The translations under genes and the position numbers were made by a program. The notes under the pieces were generated by a model. It did not search any database. It saw only the letters and a list, made by a program, of their open reading frames with translations, and was not told the origin of the DNA. This document shows, piece by piece, positions 1 to 9,293 of a DNA stretch of 40,523 nucleotides; position 1 is the first letter of the stretch; every line of letters begins with the position of its first letter. Source of the DNA: CAZQXD01 sp964597315 (GTDB lineage: Bacteria > Pseudomonadota > Gammaproteobacteria > Competibacterales > Competibacteraceae); contig CAZQXD010000037.1 in assembly GCA_964597315.1 (NCBI GenBank), positions 1 to 40,523 of the forward strand, given 5' to 3'.

Positions 1-600
1 TAGAGGCTTTTCAGCTTGCCTCGTTGGGTTAATTGCAGGCTTCGTGCCAGTTTTTATTAAATCCTAAAAATCGAAAAAACCTGATTTTTACCGTGATTCC
101 GAGTAGGCCAAAAACCGAAATCTCAACCTACGATATAAACTAATGCACCCCTTGTGCCAGTTTTGATATTTATATGATTAACATATAGTTATTAAAAAAA
201 TATAAAAAAAATTATCCAAAACCCATGTGCCATGCAGTTCAGGCTGGACCACGGATAACCACTTTGAACCGGTCAATGAAATAGAGGAGGTCGGTTCGTA
301 ATGAACCGCTGGATAGCTCAACCCGGACTGGTCTTGTTTTATTTCGATAGGGAGTGATTGTTATAGACTCTTTATATTAATAACCAGAAATGCCTGATTC
401 ACGCCAACTGGTTGGCATGATTTAGTAGCCATTTTTCGCATTATTTCCGGGAAATCCGACACTGCGCTGAGCCGCTGTGATGCTAATCTAATCAAGCTCC
501 TATCTAGGGAGCGGACCCCTGCACAGCCCTACCAGAGCCAGGGTAATAACGGACTTCCCTTCCAATGACCCCTGCCTGTATTGAAACGGAGGATGGTTTC
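1..600. other. AT-rich non-coding leader upstream of the S8 protease
   Basis: No convincing gene is visible here. The first 230 bases are much richer in A and T than the rest of the window. The 11-mer GTGCCAGTTTT occurs twice, at 44-54 and 154-164, each copy followed by T/A-rich sequence. Two small inverted repeats lie closer to the protease: GCCAAC-TG-GTTGGC at 403-416 and ATTTCC-G-GGAAAT at 443-455. They could be regulator sites, but I do not recognise either. No clear -35/-10 pair could be assigned. Confidence 0.5.
588..593 (+). promoter_or_regulatory. ribosome binding site that fixes the S8 protease start
   Basis: The perfect Shine-Dalgarno GGAGGA lies 7 bases before the ATG at 601. The upstream in-frame ATG at 565 has no comparable site, and starting there would put a polar 12-residue extension in front of the export signal. 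The 601 start is therefore preferred. Confidence 0.8.
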
Positions 601-2889
601 ATGTCATCCCGAAAAACCCCAATCCCGTATACCCTTAACCGGCGCGACTCAATACATCAGCCGCCCCTGCCCAGGATCAGACTACTACCGGTGCTAGTGG
701 CGATGCTCGCCGTCGGCCCGGCCGCCGCCCAGGAACTGGGCGACATCCAGTCATCCGACCTGTCGCCACCACCGCCGACGCAGCAGTTCTTACCCGACGA
801 GGTGATCGTTAAACTCAAACCAGCGGAAGGGGCGATGGCCGCCATGGCGCCGGGGGAGTTGGCGCCCCTGGGGTTGCGGAGCGCACCGCGCCAAACCTCG
901 GGTGGAGAGTTGGTGTACAGCTTCTCCCAGGCCACCCTGTTTAGCCTCGACTCGGAACAGCAGGCTCGGGAAAAAGTCCTGGAAGTCGTAGAGGAACTGA
1001 ATCAACGTCCCGATGTGGAATACGCCCAGCCAAACTATATCTGGCAACATTTCGATACCACCCCCAACGATCCGGGCTTTCTCGCACAATGGCATTATCA
1101 CAATAATGGCGCCGGTACAGGCGAATCGCCCGGGGGCATCAATCTGCCCAAAGCCTGGGACCAGGGCACCGGCAATCCGGGGGTGGTGGTCGCGGTCATC
1201 GATACTGGTATCCTGTCGGGCCATCCAGATATCACCGGCTCGCCTAATTTGCTGCCCGGCTACGATATGATTACCCACCCCTTTATCGCCAATGACGGCG
1301 ACGGTCGCGATAGCGATGCCACCGACCCCGGCGACGCCATTGCTCCCAACGAGTGCTTCCCTGGCTCCCCGGCCAGGGGCGATAGTTGGCATGGCACCCA
1401 TGTGGCCGGGACGGTGGGCGTCGGTAACACCGACAACAGCACCGGGGTGTCCGGCGTCAACTGGCAAGCCCGGGTGTTGCCGGTGCGGGTGCTGGGCAAA
1501 TGCGGCGGCACCACCGCCGACATCAATGATGCGATCCGCTGGGCGGTGGGCCTGCCGGTGCCGGGAGTGCCGGTCAACCCCAATCCAGCTCGGGTGCTGA
1601 ACCTAAGCCTGGGGGGAGGTGGGGCCTGCTCCGGTTCCCCCTCGACCCAGAGCGCCATCAACGATGCGGTGGCGGCCGGGGCCAGCGTGGTAGTGGCTGC
1701 GGGCAATAGCGCCCAGGATGCCGCGAACTTCACTCCGGCCAGTTGCAATCAGGTGATTACCGTGGCCGCCAGTGATTACCGGGGCCATCTGGTCTCCCGC
1801 TACTCCAATTTCGGCCCCAGCGTCGAGATCCTGGCTCCGGGCGGCGATGTGAACCGGGACGATGACGGCGACGGCAAGCCCGACGGGGTGTTGAGCACGG
1901 TCCAGGGCGGCTACGCTTTTTATAACGGAACCTCCATGGCGGCGCCCCATGTGGCCGGTGTGGCGGCCCTGTTGCTGGCCGGGGAGCCATCCCTCACCCC
2001 AGACCAGGTGCTCAGCCGAATCCAGGCCAATGCCCTGGCCCGTTCCGCCGCACAGTGCCCGCAACCCTGTGGGGCAGGGCTGCTGAATGCGTTCTACGCC
2101 AAACCCTCGGTGGCGAAGTTCGAATACGCCGCCAAGCTGATCTGCGGTGTACAGAAAGACCCCAAAGATATGCGACTGGCCCGGGGGTTTTATGCCACCA
2201 CGATCAATGTTCACAACCCTGGTGAGGCGGACGTTAAATTCATCAAGACACTGGCCCTGACCCTGCCTCCGGGCAATCAACGGCCAGGTGACGTGTTGCC
2301 CATCGCCGAGGACCAGCTCGGTCCCGGCCAGGCCCTGGCCGTGGATTGCAACGATATCGCCCGACGGCTGTTCAACGGAGTGCTGCCGGAACCCTTTATC
2401 GAAGGCTTTGTCGTTATCCGTAGTCCCCACAGCCTGAATGTCACCGGGGTTTATTCAACGGCGGACCTATCCAACGAGGGCGTGGCCGACAGCCACAGCA
2501 GTCTCCATGTGGAGCCGGTCCGGGAGCGGGTCTTGCAGACCGGCAAACCGGACCTGGTGGTGCGGGATATCGGGCCACCAGAAGTGAACTGCCCCAGCGG
2601 CGGCGGCTCCTGTGTAACCAAAGTCCAAGTGACGATCGCCAATGTGGGCGCGGCGGATGCCCCGGCCTTCAGCACCCGGACAGTGCTAGACCCGGCCCAG
2701 GGTGTGTCGGTGGATCAAGGTTCTTCGGGTCTGGCCAAGGGGGCGTCCCAGACCTTGCTGATCAACACCCCACCAGGCGGCAACTGTTTCGATCCAGACT
2801 GTACGGTGTGCGCCACCGTCGATAGCCAGTTGGACGTGGAGGAAGCCGACGAGAGCAATAATAAGCTCTGCGAAACAACCCCAGGCTGA
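601..2889 (+). CDS. secreted S8 (subtilisin-family) serine protease with I9-like propeptide and CARDB-like C-terminus
   Basis: Predicted 762-residue exported endopeptidase. Residues 1-44 carry basic residues and then a hydrophobic stretch ending AAAQ, which fits a long Sec signal peptide. Residues about 66-150 resemble an inhibitor-I9 propeptide (DEVIVKLKP near 66, RPDVEYAQPNY near 136-146). The catalytic domain has all expected residues: Asp201 in AVIDTG, His264 in HGTHVAG, oxyanion Asn369 in AAGNS, and Ser445 in GTSMAAPH. An Asp/Gly-rich insert (about 417-429) could bind calcium. From about residue 649 a CARDB-like beta domain begins (KPDLVVRDIG), with several Cys residues that may form disulfides. 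The short gap to the next gene suggests co-transcription with the propeptide-like protein. Family assignment is firm; substrate is unknown. Confidence 0.95.
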   Translation: MSSRKTPIPYTLNRRDSIHQPPLPRIRLLPVLVAMLAVGPAAAQELGDIQSSDLSPPPPTQQFLPDEVIVKLKPAEGAMAAMAPGELAPLGLRSAPRQTSGGELVYSFSQATLFSLDSEQQAREKVLEVVEELNQRPDVEYAQPNYIWQHFDTTPNDPGFLAQWHYHNNGAGTGESPGGINLPKAWDQGTGNPGVVVAVIDTGILSGHPDITGSPNLLPGYDMITHPFIANDGDGRDSDATDPGDAIAPNECFPGSPARGDSWHGTHVAGTVGVGNTDNSTGVSGVNWQARVLPVRVLGKCGGTTADINDAIRWAVGLPVPGVPVNPNPARVLNLSLGGGGACSGSPSTQSAINDAVAAGASVVVAAGNSAQDAANFTPASCNQVITVAASDYRGHLVSRYSNFGPSVEILAPGGDVNRDDDGDGKPDGVLSTVQGGYAFYNGTSMAAPHVAGVAALLLAGEPSLTPDQVLSRIQANALARSAAQCPQPCGAGLLNAFYAKPSVAKFEYAAKLICGVQKDPKDMRLARGFYATTINVHNPGEADVKFIKTLALTLPPGNQRPGDVLPIAEDQLGPGQALAVDCNDIARRLFNGVLPEPFIEGFVVIRSPHSLNVTGVYSTADLSNEGVADSHSSLHVEPVRERVLQTGKPDLVVRDIGPPEVNCPSGGGSCVTKVQVTIANVGAADAPAFSTRTVLDPAQGVSVDQGSSGLAKGASQTLLINTPPGGNCFDPDCTVCATVDSQLDVEEADESNNKLCETTPG

Positions 2890-2906
2890 GGGGTTCGCTC
2901 CGGCTC

Positions 2907-2935
2907 GGGGACGACGGCGCCGCCCTGTCGTCCCC
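2907..2935 (+). terminator. stem-loop between protease and propeptide-like gene (attenuator or terminator)
   Basis: A perfect 9-bp stem GGGGACGAC / GTCGTCCCC (2907-2915 and 2927-2935) with an 11-base loop is followed by CTTTCTATT, which is only weakly T-rich. It sits 17 bases after the protease stop and 32 bases before the next start. It may lower, rather than abolish, expression of the downstream gene. Confidence 0.55.
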
Positions 2936-2967
2936 CTTTCTATTCCACTAGTCTTGGAGTTAGCACA

Positions 2968-3636
2968 ATGCAACCTTGGTATCTCCTGCTATGGGCAATG
3001 CTCTGGAGCGCGGTATTCCCAACCCAAGCCACGGCCCAGACCCCATCCCCGCCGGGTGACGAAGTGATCGTCAAGTTTGCAAACGGCAGCCGCGGCCAGC
3101 AGATATATCGATCTGCGGTCAGCGGTGGACCGAGGGCGGAGGCGGAACTGGACACCCTGGCAGCCGAACTGTCCGACGCTCTGGACATTCCGGTCAGGAT
3201 CGATCGACTGGCCTCTGGGCAGGAATTTATCCTCTCCGTGGATACCGCCATCCTGGAAAAACGGCTGCTCGGGCGACTCGCCGACCATCCCCAGGTCAGC
3301 AAGGCCAGTCCGCTCCCGGGGGCAGCCGGTGCAGTGGTGGAATTAAAGGCCAACAGCCCTCTCTACGAGGCCCTGGGCGGGGATCGGGAAAACACCGCCG
3401 CCGGGGAGCGTTTCGCAGCGGTGATCGGCCAGCCCTTGGGGATCGAACTGGCCGTGCGAGCGCCGCGGTTGCTGGAGTTGACGATCCACAGGGAGGCCCT
3501 GGTGGCGGCCTTGCTGGAAAAACTCAGGCAACGTCCCGATGTGGAGTATGCCCAGGCGAATAGGCTGTTGCAGCCTTTCGGCGACACACCACCTGGCGCG
3601 GGTGTTGCCCGCCCTATGCCCGCCAGACCGGTCTAG
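2968..3636 (+). CDS. secreted free-standing protein with two I9-like (protease propeptide) modules
   Basis: This 222-residue protein has a signal peptide at 1-24 (cleavage likely after ATAQ). Module 1 (about 31-108) opens with DEVIVKF, almost identical to the start of the upstream protease propeptide (DEVIVKL), and closes with HPQVSKASP. Module 2 (about 112-205) closes with RPDVEYAQAN, matching RPDVEYAQPN at the end of the protease propeptide. No catalytic domain follows; the protein ends in a short Pro/Ala tail. In S8 proteases such propeptides fold the enzyme and inhibit it until cleaved. I infer a secreted inhibitor or trans-acting chaperone for the neighbouring protease. Alternatively it is the left-over front of a second protease, but the signal peptide and two intact modules favour a real gene. 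Confidence 0.8.
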   Translation: MQPWYLLLWAMLWSAVFPTQATAQTPSPPGDEVIVKFANGSRGQQIYRSAVSGGPRAEAELDTLAAELSDALDIPVRIDRLASGQEFILSVDTAILEKRLLGRLADHPQVSKASPLPGAAGAVVELKANSPLYEALGGDRENTAAGERFAAVIGQPLGIELAVRAPRLLELTIHREALVAALLEKLRQRPDVEYAQANRLLQPFGDTPPGAGVARPMPARPV

Positions 3637-3734
3637 GCGCCTAGGGGATTGGCTTTCACGCCACGGCCGCGCCAATGCTTATCCCGCGCCGCCGGGCGAA
3701 AGTGCCGGAAGCTAGGCGGAGCGCCAACGACCTC

Positions 3735-5546
3735 TTAAATACTTCTGCGGACCTTGTTTGAATCAGACATGTACTGTCTCCAGCCACCCAAGTGGGTGAT
3801 CTCCTGGGCATCGTCAAGGGCATACAGTTCGCAGATAAAGCCGCTGACCCAGCGACCGTCGGCCAGCTCCAACTTGCCGATGCCCAGGGGGGCGGGAATG
3901 TTGGCGACGAAGCTACCGAACTCGCTGGCGGGCAATGTCCACACCTCCACTTCGATGGCGGCGCCCTGCCGCTCGTCGCGGATCAACCCCGGTCTAAACG
4001 GGGGGCCACCGGCGAGGGCGTACAGGCGATAGGCCTTGGCGGAGTGGGTGCGTTCCGTCAGCACGCCTCCCCGTTCGAGTAACTGCCAGTTGAGGGGCAA
4101 GCCGTCGAGATGTGCGCCGCAGACCGCCACCTCAATGCTTTGCGGGTTGCCGACCGGGTGGGCGGGCTGCTGTGGCAACGGTTGGTTATCCACCCCAGAC
4201 GGCAGCGGCAAGGTGGCCTGAATCCGCTGGGCGATGGAGAGCAGGGCGCGGTCAGAAAACGCCGCGCCGGCCAGGGTGATACCGAACGGCAGCCCCTGGG
4301 TGGTAAAGGCCGTGGGTACGGCCACCGCCGCCATGTCGAGCAGGTTCATGAAATTGGTGTAGTAACCCAGTTCGCTATTGCGCTGTATCGGCTCGGCCAG
4401 CATCTCATCGATGGTGAACAGTCGCCCGGCAGTGGGGGTGAGTAGCGCATCCAGGGGTTGTAACTGGGCGATGCACTGGCTTTTAAGCGCCTCCAGCCGG
4501 TACTGGGCGCGGAACAGCTCGGTGGCGCGAGGCGCGCCGCCCGGCTCGATGATGGTGCGAATCACCGGCAGCAGGGCATCGGGCTGTTGCTTGAGCAACG
4601 GTTCCACCGCCAGGTAGCGTTCGGCGACCCAGGGGCCATCGTAGAGCAGCCGGGCGGCTTCATCGAAGGGGCGATAATCGATGTCGATCAGCTCGATGCC
4701 CGCAGTGGTCAGGGCGTCGAGGGTGTCGCGGTAGGTCTCGGCGTAGTCCTGATCGCCAAAAAATCTCAACTGTGTGTCGGGAATCACGCCCAGCTTGAGA
4801 GGCCCGGCGCGTAGACCAAAATGGCGGGCCTGATTGGAGTAGGGGTTGGTGCGACTGTAACCGTCTGTCGCGTCAGCGCCCTCGGCGTAGCTCAAAATGT
4901 GATTGGCATCGCTGCTGTCGAGGGCGAAGATGCTGATGCAGTCCAAACTGCGACAGGCCGGCGCCAGTCCGCTGGTCGAAAGCAGCCCGCGAGTGGGCTT
5001 GACCCCGACCAGGTTATTGAAGCAGGCCGGTATCCGCCCGGAGCCGGCGGTGTCGGTGCCGAGGCTGAAGCTGACCAGCCCCAGCGCCACCGCGACCGCT
5101 GAGCCGGAGCTGGAACCACCGCTGATATAGTCCGGGTTGAAGGCGTTGCGACAGGCGCCCCAGGGCGAGCGGGTGCCGTTCAGCCCGGTGGCGAGCTGGT
5201 CCAGGTTGGTTTTTCCTATCGGGATCGCTCCCGTGTCGATCAGTTGCCGTACCACCTGCGCCGAGTGGTCGGGGGTGTAGGCGAACGCCGTGCAGCCCGC
5301 AGTGGTGGGGATGCCAGCCAGATCAATGTTGTCCTTGATGGCGAACGGAACGCCCCACAACGGCGTGGTTTCAATGGGCTTGTGGGCCAGTCCATCGAGG
5401 TAGGGTTGTAGTTCGGCTTCGCTCAGTTGATGAATCCAGATATTGCGGTCGGCAAACCGCGCGCTGCGCTCACGGATACGCCGCAGCAGCTCGGCGGGTG
5501 TTAACCGCTGTTTCAGGTAAGCGTCACGCAGCGCGTTCAAGGTCAT
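3735..5546 (-). CDS. atzF: allophanate hydrolase
   Basis: Predicted 603-residue amidase-signature enzyme that splits allophanate into ammonia and CO2, the last step of the operon. The catalytic triad is visible: Lys71 (AIKDNID), cis-Ser145 (GGSSSGSA) and nucleophile Ser169 (TAGSGR). The C-terminal domain (about 480-600) is the extra domain of dedicated allophanate hydrolases, recognisable by VAVCGAHL and FGSFVANIP, and carries out the second decarboxylation-linked step. The frame stays open further upstream into the carboxylase gene, but the ATG at 5546 starts the typical MTLNALRDAY and is preceded by GAGGAGTAA, in which the carboxylase stop codon overlaps the ribosome binding site. Last gene of the operon, 13 bases after the carboxylase. 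Confidence 0.93.
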   Translation of the reverse strand: MTLNALRDAYLKQRLTPAELLRRIRERSARFADRNIWIHQLSEAELQPYLDGLAHKPIETTPLWGVPFAIKDNIDLAGIPTTAGCTAFAYTPDHSAQVVRQLIDTGAIPIGKTNLDQLATGLNGTRSPWGACRNAFNPDYISGGSSSGSAVAVALGLVSFSLGTDTAGSGRIPACFNNLVGVKPTRGLLSTSGLAPACRSLDCISIFALDSSDANHILSYAEGADATDGYSRTNPYSNQARHFGLRAGPLKLGVIPDTQLRFFGDQDYAETYRDTLDALTTAGIELIDIDYRPFDEAARLLYDGPWVAERYLAVEPLLKQQPDALLPVIRTIIEPGGAPRATELFRAQYRLEALKSQCIAQLQPLDALLTPTAGRLFTIDEMLAEPIQRNSELGYYTNFMNLLDMAAVAVPTAFTTQGLPFGITLAGAAFSDRALLSIAQRIQATLPLPSGVDNQPLPQQPAHPVGNPQSIEVAVCGAHLDGLPLNWQLLERGGVLTERTHSAKAYRLYALAGGPPFRPGLIRDERQGAAIEVEVWTLPASEFGSFVANIPAPLGIGKLELADGRWVSGFICELYALDDAQEITHLGGWRQYMSDSNKVRRSI

Positions 5547-5559
5547 GTTGTTCAACGGT

Positions 5560-8500
5560 TTACTCCTCTTCTGCCGGTTCCAGCACCACCAGCGCCTGGC
5601 CGGCGTCCACCCGGCGCCCGGCATCCAGCAGTACCTGGGTGACCAGACCGTCACAGGGGGCCTGTACGGCGATCTCCATCTTCATTGATTCCAGCACCAG
5701 CAGGGTGTCGCCGACGCGGACCCGATCCCCGGCGCGGAATTCGATCTGCCAGATGCTGCCCGATACCGGGCTGTCCACCAGCACGCTGCCCTCCGGCCAG
5801 TTCTGTTCCTGGACTTCGTCCTGGGTTTCATCCGCCTCGAAGTGGAACTGGCCGTCCCGGTGCCAACGAGCCAGTTCGGCCTCGAATGCCCTTTCACGCC
5901 GCTGACGGAAGCTATTGATCGCCTCGGCGTTGTTTTCAAGCAGCGCCTGATAGTCGGCCAGGCGAAATTCGCTCTGCTCGATTTTCAGCGGGTAGCGGCC
6001 CTGGGGAAAATCCTTGCGGATTTGCACCAGTTCTTCATGGCTGACTTCGTAGAAGCGGAGCTGGTCGAAAAAGCGCAGTAGCCAAGGTTGCTCGAATTCG
6101 GCGGTCTGGCGGTAGTGGTTCCACATTTGCAGGGTACGGCCGACAAACTGGTAGCCGCCGGGACCCTCCATGCCGTACACGCAGAGGTAGGAGCCGCCGA
6201 TGCCGACCGAGTTTTCCGCAGTCCAGGTACGGGCTGGGTTGTATTTGGTGGTCACCAGACGGTGGCGGGGGTCCACCGGGGTGGCCACCGGCGCGCCCAG
6301 GTAGACGTCGCCTAGTCCCATGACCAGATAGGAGGCGTCAAAGACGATCTTCTTGACCGCATCGATGCTCTCCAGGCCGTTGATGCGGCGGATGAACTCC
6401 AGATTGCTGGGGCACCAGGGGGCATCCCGGCGCACCGATTGCTGGTATTTTTGCACGGCCAGGCGGCAGGCGTCGTCGTCCCAGGAGAGGGGGATATGGA
6501 CGATTCGCGATGGCACGCCGAGGCGGTCTAAGTTACGGCTGAGGTTGGTCTCGGCGTCCTGCAAATGGGCCAGCAGGGTGCGGTGATCCAACTGCTGACT
6601 GTCGAAATGAACCTGTAGCGAGCGGATGCCCGGCGTCAATTCGCGCAGCCCCGGCAGCGGATTTTGCCGCAGCCATTGCAGCAGTGCGTGGGCGCGGAAA
6701 CGCAGACGGATATCCAGCACCTGCTCGCCGTATTCCACCAGCAGGAAGTGGTCGCCAGCGGCGCGATACACTACGGTCTCGCCGACTTGCCCGGCCTCCA
6801 GGCGGGCGATGATCGGTGAACCAGGTTCGTGGGCGGGCGCCTCCACCGTCCGTGGCGTCAGGGTGGCGAGCTGACGCTGCTGAGCGGCTTCCAGGGCGAC
6901 GGCGGTTTCTAGGGCGACCGGCGCGAACCGAACCCGGTCGCCGGCGCGCAACTGGCCCAGCTTCCAGAGGTCGGCGCTGATGACGGTGGCCGGACAGACA
7001 AAGCCACCTAGGGAGGGACCGTCAGGACCGAGAATCACCGGCATGTCGCCGGTAAAATCCACGGCGCCGAAGGCATAAGCGTTGTCGTGGATATTGGAGG
7101 GGTGCATGCCGGCCTCGCCGCCATCCTTACGTGCCCACTGCGGCTTGGGTCCAATCAGACGAATGCCGGTGCGGCTGGAATTGTAGTGGACTTCCCAGGC
7201 GGTGGCGAAGAACCCCGCGATATCGTCGTCGGTAAAGAAATCCGGTGCGCCGTGGGGGCCGTAGATCACCCGGAGGGTCACTTCGTTGTGGATCTGGGGC
7301 AGCACGGCGCTCGGGTCCAGCAGGGGCGTCGGTGCGACCGCGCACTGCCCGGGCAGGGCCAGACGCAACACATCGCCACCCCGTAAAGCGCGGCCATTGT
7401 GACCGCCGAACTGGCCGAGGGTAAAGGTGGAGCGAGAGTTCAGATAACGGGGGCAGTCGATCCCGCCGCGCACCGCCAGATAGGCGCGGGCGCCAAGCTT
7501 GGCGACCCGGCCCAGGGCCAGGGTCTGACCGGCGGCGACGACGATGACGCGATGGTTTTCCAGCGGCTCGCCATCCAGCTTGGCGTCTATCTCGGCGCCG
7601 ACGAGAACGATGGCGGTAGCCTGGTTGAAGCGCAGGGTCGGGCCTTGCAGGGTAATTTCCAGCCCGGCCGCCTCGGGGACGTTGTCTAGCAAGCGATTGG
7701 CGAGGCGGAAGGAGTAACTGTCGAACGGGCCGGACGGCGGCACGCCCACATCCCAGTAACCCTGGCGGGCGGGGTAATCTTGGATGGTGGTCTGGGTGCC
7801 GCCGTTGAGTACCTCGATCCGCGCTGGTTGGTAGACAAAATCATTAAGGTAGCGGGTGGTAATCAAGCCCGCAGCCAGGCGAGCATCGCGGGCCAGACAA
7901 CGCAGATAGTCGAGATTGGTTTCGCTGCCGTACAGACGGGCAGCGTCCAGGGTTTGTTGTAGTTTCGCTAACGCCGCGTGGCGATTGTCAGCGTGAACGA
8001 TCACCTTGGCCAGCATCGGGTCGAACCAAGGCGGGACATGGATCCCCGCCTCGATCCAGCGGTCGATCCGAATGCCCGGCCCCTCGGGGAACGCGACCTC
8101 GGAAAGCAAACCGGCGCAGGGCTGGAAGTCGCGGTGGGGGTCTTCGGCGTAGAGACGCACCTGAATGGCGTGACCCTGGGGATTCAGACGGCCGCGCTCG
8201 GCGGCCAGATCGGGACCGTTTCCCGCCGCCAGACCCACCATCCAAGCCACCAGATCGATCCCGAACACCTCCTCGGTGACCCCATGCTCCACCTGCAAGC
8301 GGGTGTTCACCTCTAGGAAGTAAAAGCACTGGGTATCGGCATCGAGTACGAATTCGACCGTACCGGCGTTGCGGTAATCAACCCTGGCCAGCAGTTGTTC
8401 GGCGGTCCGGTGCAGCTCGGCGCGCACCCCATCGCTCAGCTCGGGCGCCGGACACTCCTCCACCACTTTCTGGTTGCGACGCTGGCTAGAGCAGTCGCGC

Positions 8501-9174
8501 TCGCCCAAGGCTAGCGCCTGCCCCCGACCGTCGCCAAATATCTGCACCTCGATGTGGCGGGCGCGGGTGATAAATTTCTCCAGGAACACGCTGTCGTCGG
8601 CAAAGTTGTTGGCGCTTAGGCGCTTGACCGAGTCGAAGGCGCTGCTCAACTCCCGCGCGTCGTGGCACAGTTGCATACCGATGCCGCCGCCGCCGGCGCT
8701 ACTCTTGAGCATCACCGGATAGCCGATGCGCTCGGCTTCCAGCCGGGCGCTGTGGAGATCGCTGAGAACCCCCGAGCCGGGTAGCAGCGGCACGTGGGCG
8801 GACTCGGCCAGTTCGCGGGCGCGGTGCTTGAGACCGAAGGCCCGTATCTGCTCGGGGGTGGGACCGATAAAGGCGATCCCTTCTGCCTCGCAGCGCTCCA
8901 CGAACTCGGCATTTTCACTGAGAAAGCCGTAACCTGGATGAATCGCCTGGGCGCCACAGTCGCGGGCGATTTGCAGGATCTTGTCGCTATTCAGATAGGT
9001 GGCCGCCGCATCACCCTCGCCAAGGCAATAGGCTTCGTCGGCGTGGCGTATATGCAGGGAGTCGGCGTCGCTGTCGGCGTAAACCGCGACCGCGCTCAGA
9101 TTCAGTTGGCGCAGGGTGCGAATGATCCGCGTGGCAATGGCGCCTCGGTTGGCAATCAGTATCTTGTTGAGCAT
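5560..9174 (-). CDS. biotin-dependent urea/guanidine carboxylase, probably guanidine carboxylase
   Basis: Predicted 1204-residue ATP- and biotin-dependent carboxylase. Domains in order: biotin carboxylase with ATP-grasp (about 1-450; SSAGGGGIGM glycine loop, EVNTRLQVEHGVTE), AHS2/KipA-like domain (about 452-770; GVPPSGPFDS), AHS1/KipI-like domain (about 795-1040; MEGPGGYQFVGRT), and a biotinyl domain (about 1128-1204) with ESMKMEI, biotin on about Lys1165. Proteins of this architecture are usually called urea carboxylase. Here the guanidine-I riboswitch and the two DUF1989 genes indicate that guanidine is the physiological substrate, giving carboxyguanidine. That substrate assignment rests on context; I did not read it from active-site residues. 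Followed immediately by allophanate hydrolase. Confidence 0.93.
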   Translation of the reverse strand: MLNKILIANRGAIATRIIRTLRQLNLSAVAVYADSDADSLHIRHADEAYCLGEGDAAATYLNSDKILQIARDCGAQAIHPGYGFLSENAEFVERCEAEGIAFIGPTPEQIRAFGLKHRARELAESAHVPLLPGSGVLSDLHSARLEAERIGYPVMLKSSAGGGGIGMQLCHDARELSSAFDSVKRLSANNFADDSVFLEKFITRARHIEVQIFGDGRGQALALGERDCSSQRRNQKVVEECPAPELSDGVRAELHRTAEQLLARVDYRNAGTVEFVLDADTQCFYFLEVNTRLQVEHGVTEEVFGIDLVAWMVGLAAGNGPDLAAERGRLNPQGHAIQVRLYAEDPHRDFQPCAGLLSEVAFPEGPGIRIDRWIEAGIHVPPWFDPMLAKVIVHADNRHAALAKLQQTLDAARLYGSETNLDYLRCLARDARLAAGLITTRYLNDFVYQPARIEVLNGGTQTTIQDYPARQGYWDVGVPPSGPFDSYSFRLANRLLDNVPEAAGLEITLQGPTLRFNQATAIVLVGAEIDAKLDGEPLENHRVIVVAAGQTLALGRVAKLGARAYLAVRGGIDCPRYLNSRSTFTLGQFGGHNGRALRGGDVLRLALPGQCAVAPTPLLDPSAVLPQIHNEVTLRVIYGPHGAPDFFTDDDIAGFFATAWEVHYNSSRTGIRLIGPKPQWARKDGGEAGMHPSNIHDNAYAFGAVDFTGDMPVILGPDGPSLGGFVCPATVISADLWKLGQLRAGDRVRFAPVALETAVALEAAQQRQLATLTPRTVEAPAHEPGSPIIARLEAGQVGETVVYRAAGDHFLLVEYGEQVLDIRLRFRAHALLQWLRQNPLPGLRELTPGIRSLQVHFDSQQLDHRTLLAHLQDAETNLSRNLDRLGVPSRIVHIPLSWDDDACRLAVQKYQQSVRRDAPWCPSNLEFIRRINGLESIDAVKKIVFDASYLVMGLGDVYLGAPVATPVDPRHRLVTTKYNPARTWTAENSVGIGGSYLCVYGMEGPGGYQFVGRTLQMWNHYRQTAEFEQPWLLRFFDQLRFYEVSHEELVQIRKDFPQGRYPLKIEQSEFRLADYQALLENNAEAINSFRQRRERAFEAELARWHRDGQFHFEADETQDEVQEQNWPEGSVLVDSPVSGSIWQIEFRAGDRVRVGDTLLVLESMKMEIAVQAPCDGLVTQVLLDAGRRVDAGQALVVLEPAEEE

Positions 9175-9293
9175 CGCATAAGCCTTAGAGCGGGCCGTCC
9201 CGCAGGGTCAATATGACAGTGGCCGTCCACTGAAGGGCTCCCGGCTGCTGAAGAGATGACACAGGGCGTCTTGTTGGCCATCCGATGAATACT

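Noticed and set aside
3633..3644. Palindrome CTAGGCGCCTAG over the stop codon of the propeptide-like gene
   Set aside because: A 12-bp palindrome with no loop or T-run; no terminator function supported and it may be chance.
5560..9174. Function as a urea carboxylase in urea catabolism
   Set aside because: Not excluded biochemically, but the guanidine-I riboswitch and DUF1989 pair make guanidine the better assignment.
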